Source: Pelodera strongyloides (Eukaryota > Nematoda > Chromadorea > Rhabditida > Rhabditidae). Taken from it: 64,000 nucleotides of DNA. How positions within the stretch are numbered: position 1 is the stretch's first letter; every line of letters starts with the position of its first letter. The notes below the pieces were generated by a model. It was not told the DNA's origin and did not search any database. It worked only from the letters and a program-made list of their open reading frames with translations. The stretch covers positions 1-64,000 of the forward strand of contig JAANDG010000400.1 of the NCBI GenBank assembly GCA_036852015.1, read 5' to 3'. The translations under genes were made by a program, and so were the position numbers. Positions 12,201 through 20,475 of the stretch are shown here, piece by piece.

Positions 12201-15200
12201 TGGATACTGGTTAGTTACTGGCTCATAACCATTTGGTGGCCAGATGACGGCGGTTTTTGATGAAACTTTGTCACCAGCTAGGCAACTTGGTCACCAAATG
12301 GGCACGACTAAATATAGTGAACCGTATCCAAGTGGGTTCACCCATTTCCTATGTACCTGAAGTCCATTGTGAGCATCCAAAAGAGAAATAATTTCAAAAG
12401 GATTGGAACATGCCAGGATTCCTTTCCGCTCTTCATATGCCATAGATCCGATCAAGTTCCCGGGCTCGACTTGGTGAATGGAAATTTCCTGTAATATCTG
12501 GTCCAAAACAATGCACTAGCGCGAACATGAGACTACTTTATGACCGGTTATTGACGATATAATTTTAGGCTACTCGGTGTCCTCATTTAAAGAACTTATC
12601 ATGTAATCAGTTTAAAGGAGGAGGCTCACGAGAATGAAGTGCTCAAATGGTTTTCTTTTATCGAAATATGATGGCGTTATATTCCAAAAGACATGCTTTA
12701 CAAAGCAAAAGCTTTTAATATGAATGAGTAAATCAATATAAAACTATGAATTCTATAAAAATTTTGGATCGTAGTAAATAGTTGATTTCCATAGTGCGCA
12801 TTCAAATTTCTTGCAGGCTTGCATAATGTAAATTTGCATGCCCACTATGGAAATCAACTATTTACTACGATACAAAATTTTTATAGAATTCATTGTTTTA
12901 TATTGATTTACTTCTTCCAATTAACAGCGTTTGCTTTGTAAAGCATGCCTTTCGGAATTTGATACCAACATCTTTTGATAAAAGGAAACTATTTAAGCAC
13001 TTCATCCTCGTGACCCTCCTCCTTTAAAAAAAACATTACACAAGCTTACCAACATTTTTCGTTTCCGCACCGAAAATTTTAAAATCGGTTCAAATAAAAA
13101 TCACCATTGGAATCAGCGTGGAATGGAAAAAAACATTCAGAATATCATCAGAAGCAATTTTTTTAACCAATAAGTAGATTTCGGCAACTGTTCCATAGGT
13201 TTGTGGAGACGTAAAATCTATTTAAAAAAATGAGTCGTAAGCAACTTTTAGCATTATTAAGGAGATCAGGTGTCCCATAGTGTCGCCGCCAAGACGACCC
13301 ACTTCTCGCCGCCGCTCGCCGTCTTATCTCCGCGCTCCCCCCTGGCTACATAATCGCGGACCGCACGGGCCCGTAGCGTAGCTTCTCTTGTTGGCTCTAC
13401 TCTGCTGGTGCTTCTTCTCTCAACCTCTCTGCCCTGACTGGCACTTGCTACCGTACACCGCTGCCTTACCACGCTACTATCTCATAATCATAATCATTGT
13501 ACTTCGTTTTATAAACCTCAATACACATATCCCATGTTGACTATTACAATATATCGTTCCACATCTTATAATCGCTACTACTATTCAGTGCAGAACATTC
13601 CACCCTATTGAATACTATATATACCACAGTATAGTATGTAGTGACACATAGTGCGTAGCGTTGACAAATACACGGTTGTGCCAGAAAGCAGGCAGTCCTG
13701 AATCCAGCTACTGTCGTGGACGGTATCAAAACATACCCTTACTGCCGAGTTGTCTATATTCCATAGCTTCAAGCAATGGTAAGCTCTACTTATGAATTGA
13801 TCTGCTCCTTGCATTACAATTCCGCGAACGGTCTCAGAATGTCCGAATGTGGTTTCGTATAGAAGACCGTCATTGTGCTAAAATATCTGATGTGATCCAT
13901 CTGATTCTCCATGTCAAATATAGAAGGATGCAATATCTAAATCTTAAAACCGTAAAAAATCGATGCTTCTCGCGGCTGGAGTGACTATTGTGGGCCGTGT
14001 GATCAAGGGAAGCCTTCCAAATTACGAGTATCGTATTTTTGTACGATTAGCGCAAAAAAATACGTAATAGTAGTTTTGCGTATTAAATGCACAGGCCACG
14101 TACTATACGTTTTCCAATTTTTTTTTCTGTGATGAATCTCTCAGATTACTCAAACGTCGCTGTGAAAATCGTTTGGAATAGTACGCAAAAAATTTGGAGA
14201 TAAGTTATTCATGAATCTCCCAGATTACTCAAACGTCAAAAGTTTAAGATCACAAAAGAAGATCTTCAGAAATGCCTAGAATGCAAAAATTGAGTGAAAT
14301 GCTTCTCATGCTTGTTTAATCAATGCTGACAATTTTCGTTCAAAAATTTGCAAGCCCAGAAATCCAAAGCAGGCTACTGTTGGTTGGCAACACACCTTTC
14401 GATTGCCAAGGCTCCACACTTTTAAACTTCTATCAGTGGAATTCGCACATTTCCTCGATGCCGATATACAGAATCCGTTGGAGGATTTTGTGAAAAGTTT
14501 CACCGCCTCAATGTATCCGTGGTTAGAAGAGGTAACGTGTCTGTAATTGAAGGTCTTGCAAAAAAAGCTTACTGAACATTAGATTCAGGCACATTTCAGG
14601 AGACCCCTATGTTTTATGACTACATCTGATCTTCCATCTCAAATATAATAGGGTGTTCCTGACCCGTACCACTACTTCGCAGTGTTTGCAATATAGTTGA
14701 ACCGTTGCTCAATTAGGAAATAATAGCCCGTATTCTCGCGTCACTGGTAGGTCTCCCAATTGGAAATGACCTACCAGTGGGAGAAAAAAGTGCTATTCTC
14801 TGGCCGTATTCACCACTCGTGGAAAAGATTTCCCTATAGATAATTGGTCTCTAGAGAGGATTTCCCCCTTTCTGTGGAGAAAATTTACCCATGTCCGAAA
14901 TGCAAACGTATTCACGGGGAATTTAGGAGATGGAGAATTTTTACCTAGAGATTATTTTTTTACCCGTGCTATTTTGAAAAACATGATGCAATAATGGGGT
15001 TAACTACTTTGTTTTGCTATATTTTACTTCTAATTTTTATTCCTTTCATTATTTTTTACATTGTTTAACATTATTGTACTAGAGTTAGCTTTACTATTTC
15101 GTTTTACTTTAAGTATTGTTGAATTGACCGGGCATAGGCTCATTATAAGTTTATGAATATACTTTCGGTCGGCGAAACCGCTTTCATCTGGCAACACACT

Positions 15201-18200
15201 TCACTCGCAGCTCTTTAGAGCAATTCGTTCTTTCATGGAACGGTGCGATGGTATCATTTGCTCCCGGACGACGTTATCGCTGCACCCTCCGGTGCTTCGT
15301 TTAAGTCACGACTGGAAAATCTAAACCTTGTCGAACTACTACACTTGCACCTTCGTTGATTGTCATGTTGCTTTGCCCTGTGATTTTGCCTTATCCGTCT
15401 TTTTACTTTGTTTGTCTGATTTTTATGAATTGCAACTGGCATACCTACTCACTCTGAAATGCTTATGCCTTAATCCGTTATGTAGCAATTTGGGTCGCAC
15501 AGTCACCTCACTCTCACACGTGCCACATTTACAAATGCAAGTATTGCGCCTAGGTCGTTTGGTGAATTTAGCCACTGACGTAACACTGGGTCTGTGCACG
15601 CTTATGTGTGTTAGTGTCCGATAGTGTCCAGCTACTGGGTGTGTGTGTAGTGCTCGGCTAATACACGCTCTTGTTGTAAGTCCCAAAAAATCCCACTTTT
15701 GTGTCCTTATCTCCTTTCAATAGATCTCATTTGTTTTTCAAACATTTTACTCTGTGTTTGCTTTTGTGCGCATGATGTAATAAATTATTAAAGGGACGGG
15801 CCCATCAAAATAAACCATATTTTGCATGTTTTTATAATTTGTATAAAGGGGGTTAATTATAATATATGTACCCTAAATTTCGGCTAGACTTTATCCCGCT
15901 GAAATTTTTCGGTGTCGATAAACGGATAAGTATACCGTATAAGACATACAATTGCACCCTTATTTTCTTGTCGCGTGTCCCGGGGGAATATGGCTATATA
16001 GACAGATAGGCTCCTGGGTCCCAATCAGAGCGAGGTATCCTCGGGAGACACGTCTTCTACGGTATACTTTTGTTTATCGACACCGGAAAATTTCAGCGGG
16101 ATAAACTATAGCCGTAATTTAGTGTACATATATTATAATAAATCCTCTTTATACAAATTATAAAAACATGCAAAATATAGGTTTATTTTGATGGGCCCGT
16201 CCCTTTAATACACTGCAGTGTGCCACATTTGGGATATGATGTCACTTCAGAGTGTTCATCCTCGGCTGCAATCCTCGCAATTGTTTTCATATGCACATAT
16301 ATTGTTAATCAGTCACTCCCATTCTCAGTGAATTAACTCCCTGAGTTCGTCACGCTTTAAGGATCGCAGTCACTACAAATTCGTATGTTGTATTCGCTTT
16401 TCATTAAATATTCAAATATGTGAAGAAAACTACGATTCCAGCACCAAAGTACGGCAAAACAAACTCACGGAGAGAAATCACTGCGTATGAGTTTTCTAGT
16501 ATACCGTAGTTTATAATTGTCCGTATAGAGTTTCATAATAAATACCCTGCAGTTATAAACCACGCTCCAGGTGTAACGCTGCAGGCTGTTCACTCTCCAA
16601 GTACCCCTGGCAATTGCATATGTGCACCGGCGTCAGTCATTTATCAAAACCCATTTTCGTTTATTTCTCTCCCTGAGTTCGCTTTTATGTGGATTTTTAC
16701 TGGCTGCATATTGTTTTATAAATCTTCTTGCATCTAATAAAAATCGAATAAAAAAGTTGAATTTGAAGTGATTGCCTTCATATTGGTACCATATTTCCCT
16801 CTCACCTTCTTACATTAAATTAAAATCAAACAAAAATGACGAATTTATCATGACTGCGTTCCTTCAACGTGTGTTTTCGCGCTTTGTTCTACAGTTTATT
16901 GGTGATTATTTACCATGTTTTTACGAAAAAAGGAAATGAGCCGAACACTTAAATCGTGAGCCTCCTCCCTACTCTACTGTTACTACCTAGAGAAATTTCA
17001 ATTCTACTCAGCCCAAATTTCGATTTTCGTTTTCTCGTTTTTTTTTCCGTCACGTATTCATGTGGTAGGCCGCTCCCATTTCCAATCAGATAGACCAAAC
17101 AGAGGATATAAGGAAATGCCTACCAAAGTCCCTCTCCCAGAGTGACGAAAGAATACGGGCTAATGACCCTGAGCTCCTAGATCCAATATTGCTTTGTACT
17201 CAGTAACAAATGCAGTCTCAGCTCAAGACAGTATAATAAACATCGACTTCGTGAAAAAGCTGCCGAATTTAAAATTGTTACCTTTTTTGTTGGTCCCAAT
17301 TAGACCACGCATCTTCCTCTCTCCATATATCATCCCAGTGTCTAAAGCAAAAAAAACTGTCGAAATTGTATGGGAATGAAAAAAATTTCGGGCTTCATCC
17401 GATGCTTCTTCGAATGGAGCAACATTAAACATATTTTCTTAAAGTAAGTATTCTAAATAATAGGCACCCGGAGCACAGTTGCAACGTAAATTTTGGCTGC
17501 TCTAAAAAATTTGGACTGAGTGATGAGTATTGGACGATAGTTATCGAATCAGAGGCCTATTTGCATTTACTTTGTCAGTTGTGTTGTGACAATGTGGTCC
17601 CTGACACTGTCGTGACACAGTTGTGTCACATTTCACTTGTAGTGAAAGTTGCTACCTCAATGGTGACGAATCGAGTCTCTCGTCATCAAGTAAATGTGCA
17701 TGTAGAGGGTGGTTCTGTAAACAAATCGTTAAAGGTTCAGGCCCATTTCAAATGACCCCTATTTTTGATGATTCCACCTGATTCTCCATGGCAAATATAG
17801 TAGGATACGATATTTTTCTAATTTTCAAGCGCAATATTCACGCAGTATTCACCATGGTCAGTCATACCAAACTATGTATCGCATTTGTCACGCCCCTCCG
17901 CGCTAATTGGGCAATATGCTCTAGTGGGCGTGGCAATTGCGATATCGGCCAATCAGCGCGAATGGGCATGCCAACTACGATGGATAGCTGTGTATGACTG
18001 CGCATGGTAAATTGCCGAATAGTGTGTGAATTTTGTGCTTGGAAATTAGAAACATATTGCATCCTAGTATATTTGGCATGGAGAATCAGATGGAATCATC
18101 AAAAATAGGGGTCATTTGAAATGGGAATGACCCTTTAAAGGGTGTGGTCCATCAGAAAATCAAAAAGTTATTATTTTCATTGGATTCGCCGTGTTTTCAT

Positions 18201-20456
18201 CTACCAGAATAACTAAAACACTTTTGGAAGAAGATTCTTTCCAACGAAATATTGAGCAAAACATGGCCCTCTCTGAGTACTGCAGAATACGGTAGTCGGG
18301 TACCTTTGTTACGTTTTGGCTGCGAAGAATTTTTTTGCAAAATTTCGAAAAAATTTCAACAAAAAATAAGCTCCAAAATAACTACGGAATCATATAAAAT
18401 GACGAAGACGGGATAAAATATGGTTTGTTTCGTTAGGCAAATAAAACAAAACGCATGATTTAAAAAAAAACGCACTGTCAAAATCCCGCCCCTTTTTAGT
18501 TCCCAAACAACGGTGGCGAGAGTGCGGTTTATCATGCCCCCACCCTGAAACGCCTATCGTAATAATGGCACTGGAAAGGCCATTTGTTGCTCCATATTTC
18601 GTTGGAAATAATATTGTGCCAAATTTGTTTTAGTTATTCTGGTAGATACAGACACGGGGAACCTAATAAAAATAATAACTTTTTTGTTTTCTGAGGTGGA
18701 CCTAAAATATTGGAATTGCCCTCTGAATGTAAGGCGGGTGTCTCCGTCCTCCACGGAGTAGTTTACAAAATAGGACAAGGATTGAACTCTGAGGAAAGTT
18801 GTGCTGCTTTATTGCGCAAAAATACTTATTTATTTTCGGTTTAAAAGAAATTGGCTATCTACGAATGACATGCATTGTTGTTTGCGCTTACAGCTATATC
18901 TTCATTATTTACTACATTCATTCAATATTTTATGTTTTTATTATTACTATGCTCACAAGAGCGCCGCATGGAAAAAGATCTCATCACATCTTTCAGAATC
19001 ATAAAGCTCACGCGATACAGAAAGTAGTAAATATTATACGTGAAGACGAATAAGCAGATTTTGCTTTAATCTGAGTATTGAATTCAGTCGCAAAATTTCA
19101 CTCTTTCTCTATAAGAACAGCGAGGCGGCATTCAAATGCAAATTTTCCACTAGACGCTCTAGTGTCACAAAATGCCCATGTTTTTAAAAGCGAAATACTG
19201 GTCGGTTTTTGCAACGTATCGTCGTGGACAAATGCATTAGTATGAAGCGTATGCAAATTTACTCGATTTTGTATTCTAATTCACGTTCATTTGCATATGC
19301 TGCATACTAATAATGGTGTACCTCGATATGTTTCAAAAAGGGGCTAGAATAGATATCCTTGAATGTCTCGGAGTTTAAAAAATGAAAAATATAATATCTG
19401 TCCCGTTGATTTATTTAGAATATGCTGAACATCAAATCAGTGGAATTTACAGCATGCTGGAACGACTAACGACAATGCAAAGGATAATTCATGATTCTTT
19501 CTTTTCTTTCTGTCTATTTCTATTCATTTGCCTTTTCAAACACACCAATTCAATAATGCAGCACCATGTGCATGTATGCTCTACGGTGAAGAATAATAAA
19601 TTTTGACTGTGATGATTTTGACTGTGAATTTGATTTTGACTGTGAATTTATGAAATTTGGCTCAGGGCTGCCATAAAGTCCCTTGTATTATTTGCATTCA
19701 CTTTGGCATATAGAAGAATAATAAGAAGGAAGTTCGCATAAACAGTTAACCCTTTTCCTAATAAATTTATAAGTTATTTAGCAACGTAGATTTTTCTTTT
19801 TTACCGTCGCTCACAGCGCTTTTAATGAGTATAATAAATATGCGAATATTCACATATTTCACATTTTTTCAATATTGCTTTCGTTCACATGTCGTATGAA
19901 TATACCACGATGGCTAAGCTACATAATGGGGTTTCCAAGTATTGTGCAAATTTAGAGTATTTTGGAACAAAACGGGAATTTTTTTTTTTAATTTTCATAT
20001 TATATATGCAAGTTTCGTGCAGAAATACGGTAGGATTGACAGAATCACTCGGAATTTTTGGGACACTTGTAAACCCCATAAGAAATATTAATCGAAACAC
20101 TGAAAAAAAAACGTATTCAAAATGGTTCAATTCAAAATGAAATACCTGAATTCGAAGATTCCACCATCTTTGATTGTTGACGACCATGAAAGAGAAATAA
20201 AGTCAGAGGAGCGCTGCAGAACGAGTTACGACGTTTTTTGCCGGGCCATAGCGCGGTGTTTCATCAATGTAAAATGTTAAGTACTTCAAACTTACGAGTA
20301 GAATCTCCGGCATACGGGAAGCACGTTTTCGAATAAGCATTTTGGTCTAAGATGCGCAAAAATGATTTGTAGAATTTCAGTTGGTAGGTTGCTAAAATAG
20401 TCCTCTCCGTCTTTCTGCCCCTTGAAGTAGGCGAGTATGCCCCTGACACACGACAT
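3206..20456 (-). CDS. F-box/WD40 repeat protein (multi-exon gene)
   Basis: Likely substrate adaptor of an SCF-type ubiquitin ligase: the F-box would bind SKP1 and the WD40 propeller would bind the target. Supported exons in transcription order: 20456-20296 (F-box), 17341-17282, 14540-14396, 13877 to about 13625-13648, 12488-12357, 9912-9795, 9705-9671, 8846-8781, 6108-5942, 3236-3206 (TAA stop). Most junctions have GT-AG ends with compatible phases. Exon 1 encodes LPTEILQIIFAHLRP and VCRRFYS. WD-type blades include STDRSLKVWSLGN, FISRAYHCLKLWNID and VYLAFTDQLVTVDLRR. Two links are unresolved: exon 1 to 17341 (see 18702-18788), and 13625 to 12488, where a block near 13217-13120 is frame-compatible but unconvincing. 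The domain order recalls FBXW9/MEC-15, but I cannot confirm orthology. The introns are packed with miniature elements. Confidence 0.8.
3314..3661. mobile_element. Foldback element, family A copy 1 (TTAA-bounded)
   Basis: Begins TTAAAGGGATCGGCTCACC and ends with the complement before TTTAA. Nearly the whole length is two arms of about 165 bp around a short centre. No coding capacity. Shares its right TTAA (3658-3661) with the next element. Confidence 0.88.
3658..4582. mobile_element. Foldback element, family B copy 1 (TTAA-bounded)
   Basis: Left end TTAAAGGGATGTGTTCA, right end complementary before 4582. Long imperfect arms include GTACAACAAGATAA on the left and TTATCTTGTTGTAC on the right. 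The centre holds paired AACACACTG / CAGTGTGTTTC segments. Shares TTAA with family A at 3658 and with the following family G copy at 4579. Confidence 0.8.
4579..5095. mobile_element. Degenerate family G element
   Basis: The core (about 4650-4960) matches the element at 24295-24784: GGATCCCAGAGTTTGTA, then GGTACACTGTAGCCG, then ATAAAATAGGGATTCATAT and TTTGGGATCCTTAATTTGG. The ends are rearranged. A block beginning GGGATGGGG(A/T)CAATTCAA occurs at 4583 and again, in the same orientation, near 5088. Confidence 0.6.
5141..5502. mobile_element. Foldback element, family A copy 2
   Basis: Starts ATAAAGGGATCGGCTCACC and ends GGTGAGCCGATCCCTTTAA. The arms are near-perfect and include CTCACGAAGATATTAGGTGA and its complement. 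It closely resembles copy 1 at 3314-3661. Confidence 0.88.
5499..5839. mobile_element. Foldback element, family X (TTAA-bounded)
   Basis: Left end TTTAAAGGAAGAGGCGCAC, right end GGGCCTCTCCCTTTAA. Internal paired blocks are GTTCGGTCAGGTACCGTAGT (about 5629-5648) and ACTACGGTACCTGGCCGAAC (about 5801-5820). Shares TTAA with the family A copy on its left. Confidence 0.65.
5942..6108 (-). CDS. Exon of the F-box/WD40 gene: last blade
   Basis: Acceptor TTTTAATTTCAG, donor GTGTGT. Encodes GTHVYLAFTDQLVTVDLRR, a blade with the D-L-R of WD40 repeats, then RPVQEHTFDRVLAPDRNVS and NWSDELLQCYNH. It ends with two bases carried into the terminal exon. Confidence 0.8.
6205..6530. mobile_element. Truncated family B element
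   Basis: Left end CTAAAGGGATGTGTCCACTAG. The following blocks (GCTTTAGTTTG, GAAGATATTAGG, GAAACACACTGTTTCG and the central GTGTGTTTCAGC) match the left arm and centre of 3658-4582. The right arm breaks off near 6530. Confidence 0.65.
6675..6928. mobile_element. Foldback element, family N1 (TTAA-bounded)
   Basis: Left end TTAAAGCCGCGTTCGAGTTG, right end CAACTCGAACGCGGCTTAA. Further paired blocks are GGAATTCCGGAAGTCC and GGAACTCCGGAATTCC. Lies in an intron of the F-box gene and shares TTAA at 6925-6928 with the next element. Confidence 0.82.
6925..7067. mobile_element. Foldback element, family N2 (TTAA-bounded)
   Basis: Left end TTAAGGGCGCGTTCGGGTTG, right end CAACCCGAAAACGCCTTAA. Inner paired blocks are ATATGCAAATTCATAC and AAATTTGCATG. 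About 143 bp, attached end-to-end to family N1. Confidence 0.75.
7100..7375. repeat. Cluster of GGGGTA / TACCCC motifs with repeated CGTTGTAGATG units
   Basis: TACCCCACCGTTGTAGATG occurs three times with variants on the left half (about 7105-7240). The complementary GGGGTAGT/GGGGTACT occurs several times on the right half (about 7244-7375). The outer blocks TACCCCA...GTAGATG and the GGGGTAGTCATCTAC near 7337 are complementary, so the region can fold as nested hairpins. Confidence 0.6.
7380..7653. mobile_element. Possible TTAA-bounded element, degenerate
   Basis: TTAAAGGCGGGTTTCTGG at the left and GGGCCTATGCCTTTAA at the right resemble the ends of the other foldback families. Two internal hairpins are visible (CCTCAGAATAC / GTATTTCTGAGG, and GCGTTTTATGCAAAACG). 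The arms are weak, so this is tentative. Confidence 0.35.
7654..8270. other. Intron sequence with no recognisable feature
   Basis: Part of the large intron between the exons at 8846 and 6108. I see only homopolymer runs and no exon, repeat family or RNA signature. Confidence 0.5.
8271..8670. mobile_element. Foldback element, family C copy 1
   Basis: Left end TTAAAGGAGGAGGCTCACGAG. The right end is decayed (ACCTCATTCTCCTGAG). Long arms pair around a GCATGCAAATT / AATTTGCATGC centre and include ATGTTGGATCGTAG with its complement. Full-length relatives lie at 12612-13027 and 37714-38124. Confidence 0.85.
8781..8846 (-). CDS. Exon of the F-box/WD40 gene
   Basis: A 22-codon exon in phase 0, acceptor CTCTTTTACAG and donor GTAAAT. 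Encodes EIGRFARPEHEVTRP and LLAIEIK. The acceptor lies only about 20 bp from the boundary of a D-family hairpin element (8866). Confidence 0.78.
8866..9260. mobile_element. Foldback element, family D copy 1
   Basis: Left end TTAAAGGGACAGGCCCATC, right end GATGGGCCTGTCCCTTTAA, with about 100 bp outer arms. Its left boundary lies about 20 bp from the acceptor of the 8846-8781 exon. The minus-strand TAA at 9257-9259 ends an upstream open frame. Relatives lie at 15788-16208 and 24078-24226. Confidence 0.85.
9671..9912 (-). CDS. Two adjacent exons of the F-box/WD40 gene (9912-9795, 9705-9671)
   Basis: The first block runs from AAATTAG|A (start 9912) to a weak donor GTAATG (end 9795). It encodes GVTIFLASYKGEEFIVVKSE and TKIFHRVF, reading like a propeller blade in phase 0. 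The second is a 35-base exon between ATTCTTCCAG and GTGAAT encoding GEASIGPFIPL, in phase with both neighbours. An alternative is a longer single-exon reading extending to 9257, but its stop codon is created by the end of a hairpin element, so I prefer the spliced model. Confidence 0.55.
9913..10894 (+). other. Intron stretch with weak coding-like blocks on the plus strand
   Basis: Plus-strand frames read STELKTFIREETEKKL (about 10345-10395), then ELAHLNVRRGETPRQRRRQE (from about 10627) and a Pro/Thr/Glu-rich tail ending in TAG at 10869-10871. They are in different frames, and the obvious splice (GTGAGT at 10439) does not join them in phase. A 14-base inverted repeat, CGAACGGGTGAGTA near 10431 and TACTCACCCGGTTCG near 10489, spans that donor. 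It could be a decayed gene or transposon fragment inside the F-box gene intron. Confidence 0.3.
10895..11718. mobile_element. Foldback element, family E copy 1, with another element nested inside
   Basis: Left end TTAAAGGGTGAGGTCCACC, right end GGTGGACCTCTCCCTTTAA. Relatives at 18135-18701 and 29227-29797 are shorter because this copy carries an insertion (11109-11420). Outside the insertion it aligns with them through ATGACGAAGACGGGAT and CAAACAACGGTGGCGA. Confidence 0.85.
11109..11420. mobile_element. Foldback element, family Q, inserted inside family E
   Basis: Left TATGCCCTGTCCATGTTTGC, right GCAAACATGGGCAGGGCATTA, with second paired blocks GCCTGTCCATGTTC and GAACATGGACAGGC. Removing it restores the continuity seen in the other family E copies (ATGGTTTG followed by TAGGCAAATAAAA). 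Confidence 0.82.
11719..12356. other. Intron sequence, no gene found
   Basis: A homopolymer-rich stretch to about 11930, then AT-rich sequence. Near 12200-12300 a TGGTCACCAAATGG-like phrase recurs in variant form at about 21860-21910 and 42100-42160, suggesting a diffuse old repeat. No exon or RNA signature was identified. Confidence 0.4.
12357..12488 (-). CDS. Exon of the F-box/WD40 gene: beta-propeller blade
   Basis: Phase 0 at both ends, 44 codons. Acceptor CAGATATTACAG, donor GTACAT. Encodes VEPGNLIGSMAYEERKGILA and CSNPFEIISLLDAHNGLQ, with the alternating hydrophobic strands and terminal LLDAHNG expected of a propeller blade. Confidence 0.78.
12612..13027. mobile_element. Foldback element, family C copy 2
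   Basis: Ends TTAAAGGAGGAGGCTCACGAG and CTCGTGACCCTCCTCCTTTAA. The arms pair over most of 416 bp, with TAAATAGTTGATTTCCATAG and its complement near the centre. Confidence 0.9.
13250..13560. other. GC-rich island of unknown nature
   Basis: From 13275 to about 13480 the sequence is GC-rich, unlike its flanks, and is open on the minus strand (ends VVLAATLWDT then stop). It is followed by an AT-rich stretch with TATAAACCTCAATACAC. It could be part of an LTR or a decayed exon. I found no terminal repeats and no domain. Confidence 0.3.
13625..13877 (-). CDS. Exon of the F-box/WD40 gene: WD40 blades 2-3
   Basis: The acceptor CAGATATTTTAG at 13878 precedes an open frame in phase 0 encoding FGHSETVRGIVMQGADQF, then ISRAYHCLKLWNID, then VHDSSWIQDCLLSGTTVYLS. 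GH, KLW and the following W-I-x-D-C are typical of consecutive WD40 blades. The 3' end is uncertain: donors GTGTCA (end 13648, phase 2) and GTATAT (end 13625, phase 1) are both possible. Confidence 0.72.
14396..14540 (-). CDS. Exon of the F-box/WD40 gene: first clear WD40 blade
   Basis: Starts after TTCAATTACAG and ends at a GTGTGT donor. Encodes NHGYIEAVKLFTKSS, then GFCISASRK, then STDRSLKVWSLGN. This is the GH...V...S.S.D..+.+W.L pattern of a WD40 blade. The first base completes AGA from the preceding exon (phase 2). FBXW9-type proteins have a comparable first blade after the F-box linker. Confidence 0.82.
15121..15360 (+). mobile_element. 3' end of a second decayed LINE
   Basis: The frame ending at TGA 15357-15359 encodes LLPDDVIAAPSGASFKSRLE followed by NLNLVELLHLHLR. 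The LPDDV..APS...FKSRL signature is the usual C-terminus of CR1/jockey-like ORF2 proteins. The upstream frame is broken (TAG at 15216). The T-rich stretch that follows to about 15430 may be its 3' untranslated region. Confidence 0.75.
15788..16208. mobile_element. Foldback element, family D copy 2
   Basis: Ends TTAAAGGGACGGGCCCATC and GATGGGCCCGTCCCTTTAA. Inner paired blocks are TTATCCCGCTGAAATTTT and AAAATTTCAGCGGGATAA. More symmetrical than copy 1. Confidence 0.9.
16357..16866. mobile_element. Foldback element, family M copy 1
   Basis: Left end TTAAGGATCGCAGTCACTAC, right end TCATGACTGCGTTCCTTC, the latter decayed. Arms include CAAATTCGTATG. The same termini bound the larger mosaic at 23003-23925. 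Confidence 0.6.
17282..17341 (-). CDS. Exon of the F-box/WD40 gene: linker
   Basis: Acceptor GTTTTTTTTGCTTTAG, donor GTAACA. The 60 bases encode HWDDIWREEDAWSNWDQQK, plus a carried AG. Tryptophan- and acid-rich helices of this kind join the F-box to the propeller in FBXW9-like proteins. The next exon (14540) completes the codon in phase. Confidence 0.68.
17525..17710. repeat. Repeat K, one half of an inverted duplication
   Basis: The block GACAATGTGGTCCCTGACAC through CACCTCAATGGTGACGAATC-type sequence reappears inverted at 23536-23695. It is followed by a linker (GAGGGTGGTTCTGTAAAC) and a family F element. The same three-part order is found reversed at 22538-23695. Confidence 0.8.
17729..18138. 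mobile_element. Foldback element, family F copy 1
   Basis: Ends TTAAAGGTTCAGGCCCATT and CATTTGAAATGGGAATGACCCTTTAA. The arms CAAATGACCCCTATTTTTGA and TCAAAAATAGGGGTCATTTG are perfect complements. The centre pairs GGGCGTGGCAATTGC and related blocks. Shares TTAA 18135-18138 with the family E copy. Confidence 0.9.
18135..18701. mobile_element. Family E copy 2, right end truncated
   Basis: Begins TTAAAGGGTGTGGTCCATC. Matches the other E copies through CTGAGTACTGCAGAATACGG and CAAACAACGGTGGCGA. The right arm stops at GAGGTGGACC, losing the last bases and the TTAA, and abuts the candidate exon at 18702-18788. Confidence 0.85.
18702..18788 (-). CDS. Candidate exon of the F-box/WD40 gene abutting a hairpin element
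   Basis: The acceptor TTTCCTCAG precedes an 87-base block encoding FVNYSVEDGDTRLTFRGQF and ending QYF plus AG. Its phases fit both exon 1 (two bases carried) and the exon at 17341 (two bases carried). The only donor that fits is AG|GTCCAC at 18702/18701, exactly where the truncated end of an E-family element begins. If real, the element supplies the splice donor. The donor is weak and the block has no recognisable domain. Confidence 0.4.
   Translation of the reverse strand, partial: SSILVLFCKLLRGGRRHPPYIQRAIPIF
19184..19348. mobile_element. Family H foldback, decayed copy
   Basis: TTAAAAGCGAAATACTGGTC at the left. Inner pairs are GCATTAGTATGAAGCGTATG and CATATGCTGCATACTAATAA. The right end GATATGTTTCAAAAAGG is degenerate. 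Confidence 0.65.
19927..20078. mobile_element. Family J element, TGGGGTTT ends, TAA duplication
   Basis: Starts TGGGGTTTCCAAGTATTG and ends TTGTAAACCCCA, flanked by TAA on both sides. Other copies lie at 23926-24073 (TTA/TTA), 42853-43000 and 32744-32888. Three-base TWA duplications with G-rich ends are typical of PIF/Harbinger-type MITEs. Confidence 0.72.
20146..20167 (-). CDS. Doubtful short exon after the F-box
   Basis: Minus-strand sequence encodes NNQRWWNLRIQ followed by CAG and GTATTT. W-W-x-L-R-I commonly follows an F-box. An acceptor at 20168-20169 would join exon 1 in frame (TC+A). The 3' phase (0) does not match the next secure exon (17341, which needs two carried bases), so either another exon is missing or this is chance. 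The 5' boundary could lie further upstream. Confidence 0.35.
20296..20456 (-). CDS. Exon 1 of the F-box/WD40 gene: F-box
   Basis: Begins with ATG at 20456 and encodes 53 residues plus two bases, ending at a strong GTAAGT donor (20295-20290). Residues about 23-52 form the F-box: SNLPTEILQIIFAHLRP, then ENVLPVCRRFY. The spacing of LP, the hydrophobic positions and the final CRRF are typical of the family. Only a few bases before the ATG is TCTCATCTTTTAG, a good acceptor, so the 5' end is either trans-spliced or joined to an upstream untranslated exon. Confidence 0.85.
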
Positions 20457-20475
20457 TTTCTAAAAGATGAGATAT
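20457..20475 (-). promoter_or_regulatory. Acceptor site immediately upstream of the F-box start codon
   Basis: Read on the minus strand, TATCTCATCTTTTAG precedes AAAATG with only three bases between AG and ATG. In nematodes this arrangement marks spliced-leader trans-splice sites. A conventional 5' untranslated intron would look the same, so the choice needs transcript data. Confidence 0.45.

Larger units (their letters stand above)
14727..17163. mobile_element. Possible composite element with TAGCCCGTATTC termini
   Basis: TAGCCCGTATTCTCGCGTCAC at 14727 has its near complement GTGACGAAAGAATACGGGCTA at 17143-17163. Inside lie a LINE tail, a family D element and a family M element, so the interior is a mosaic. 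The same termini bound the compact hairpin at 23386-23531. Confidence 0.4.
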
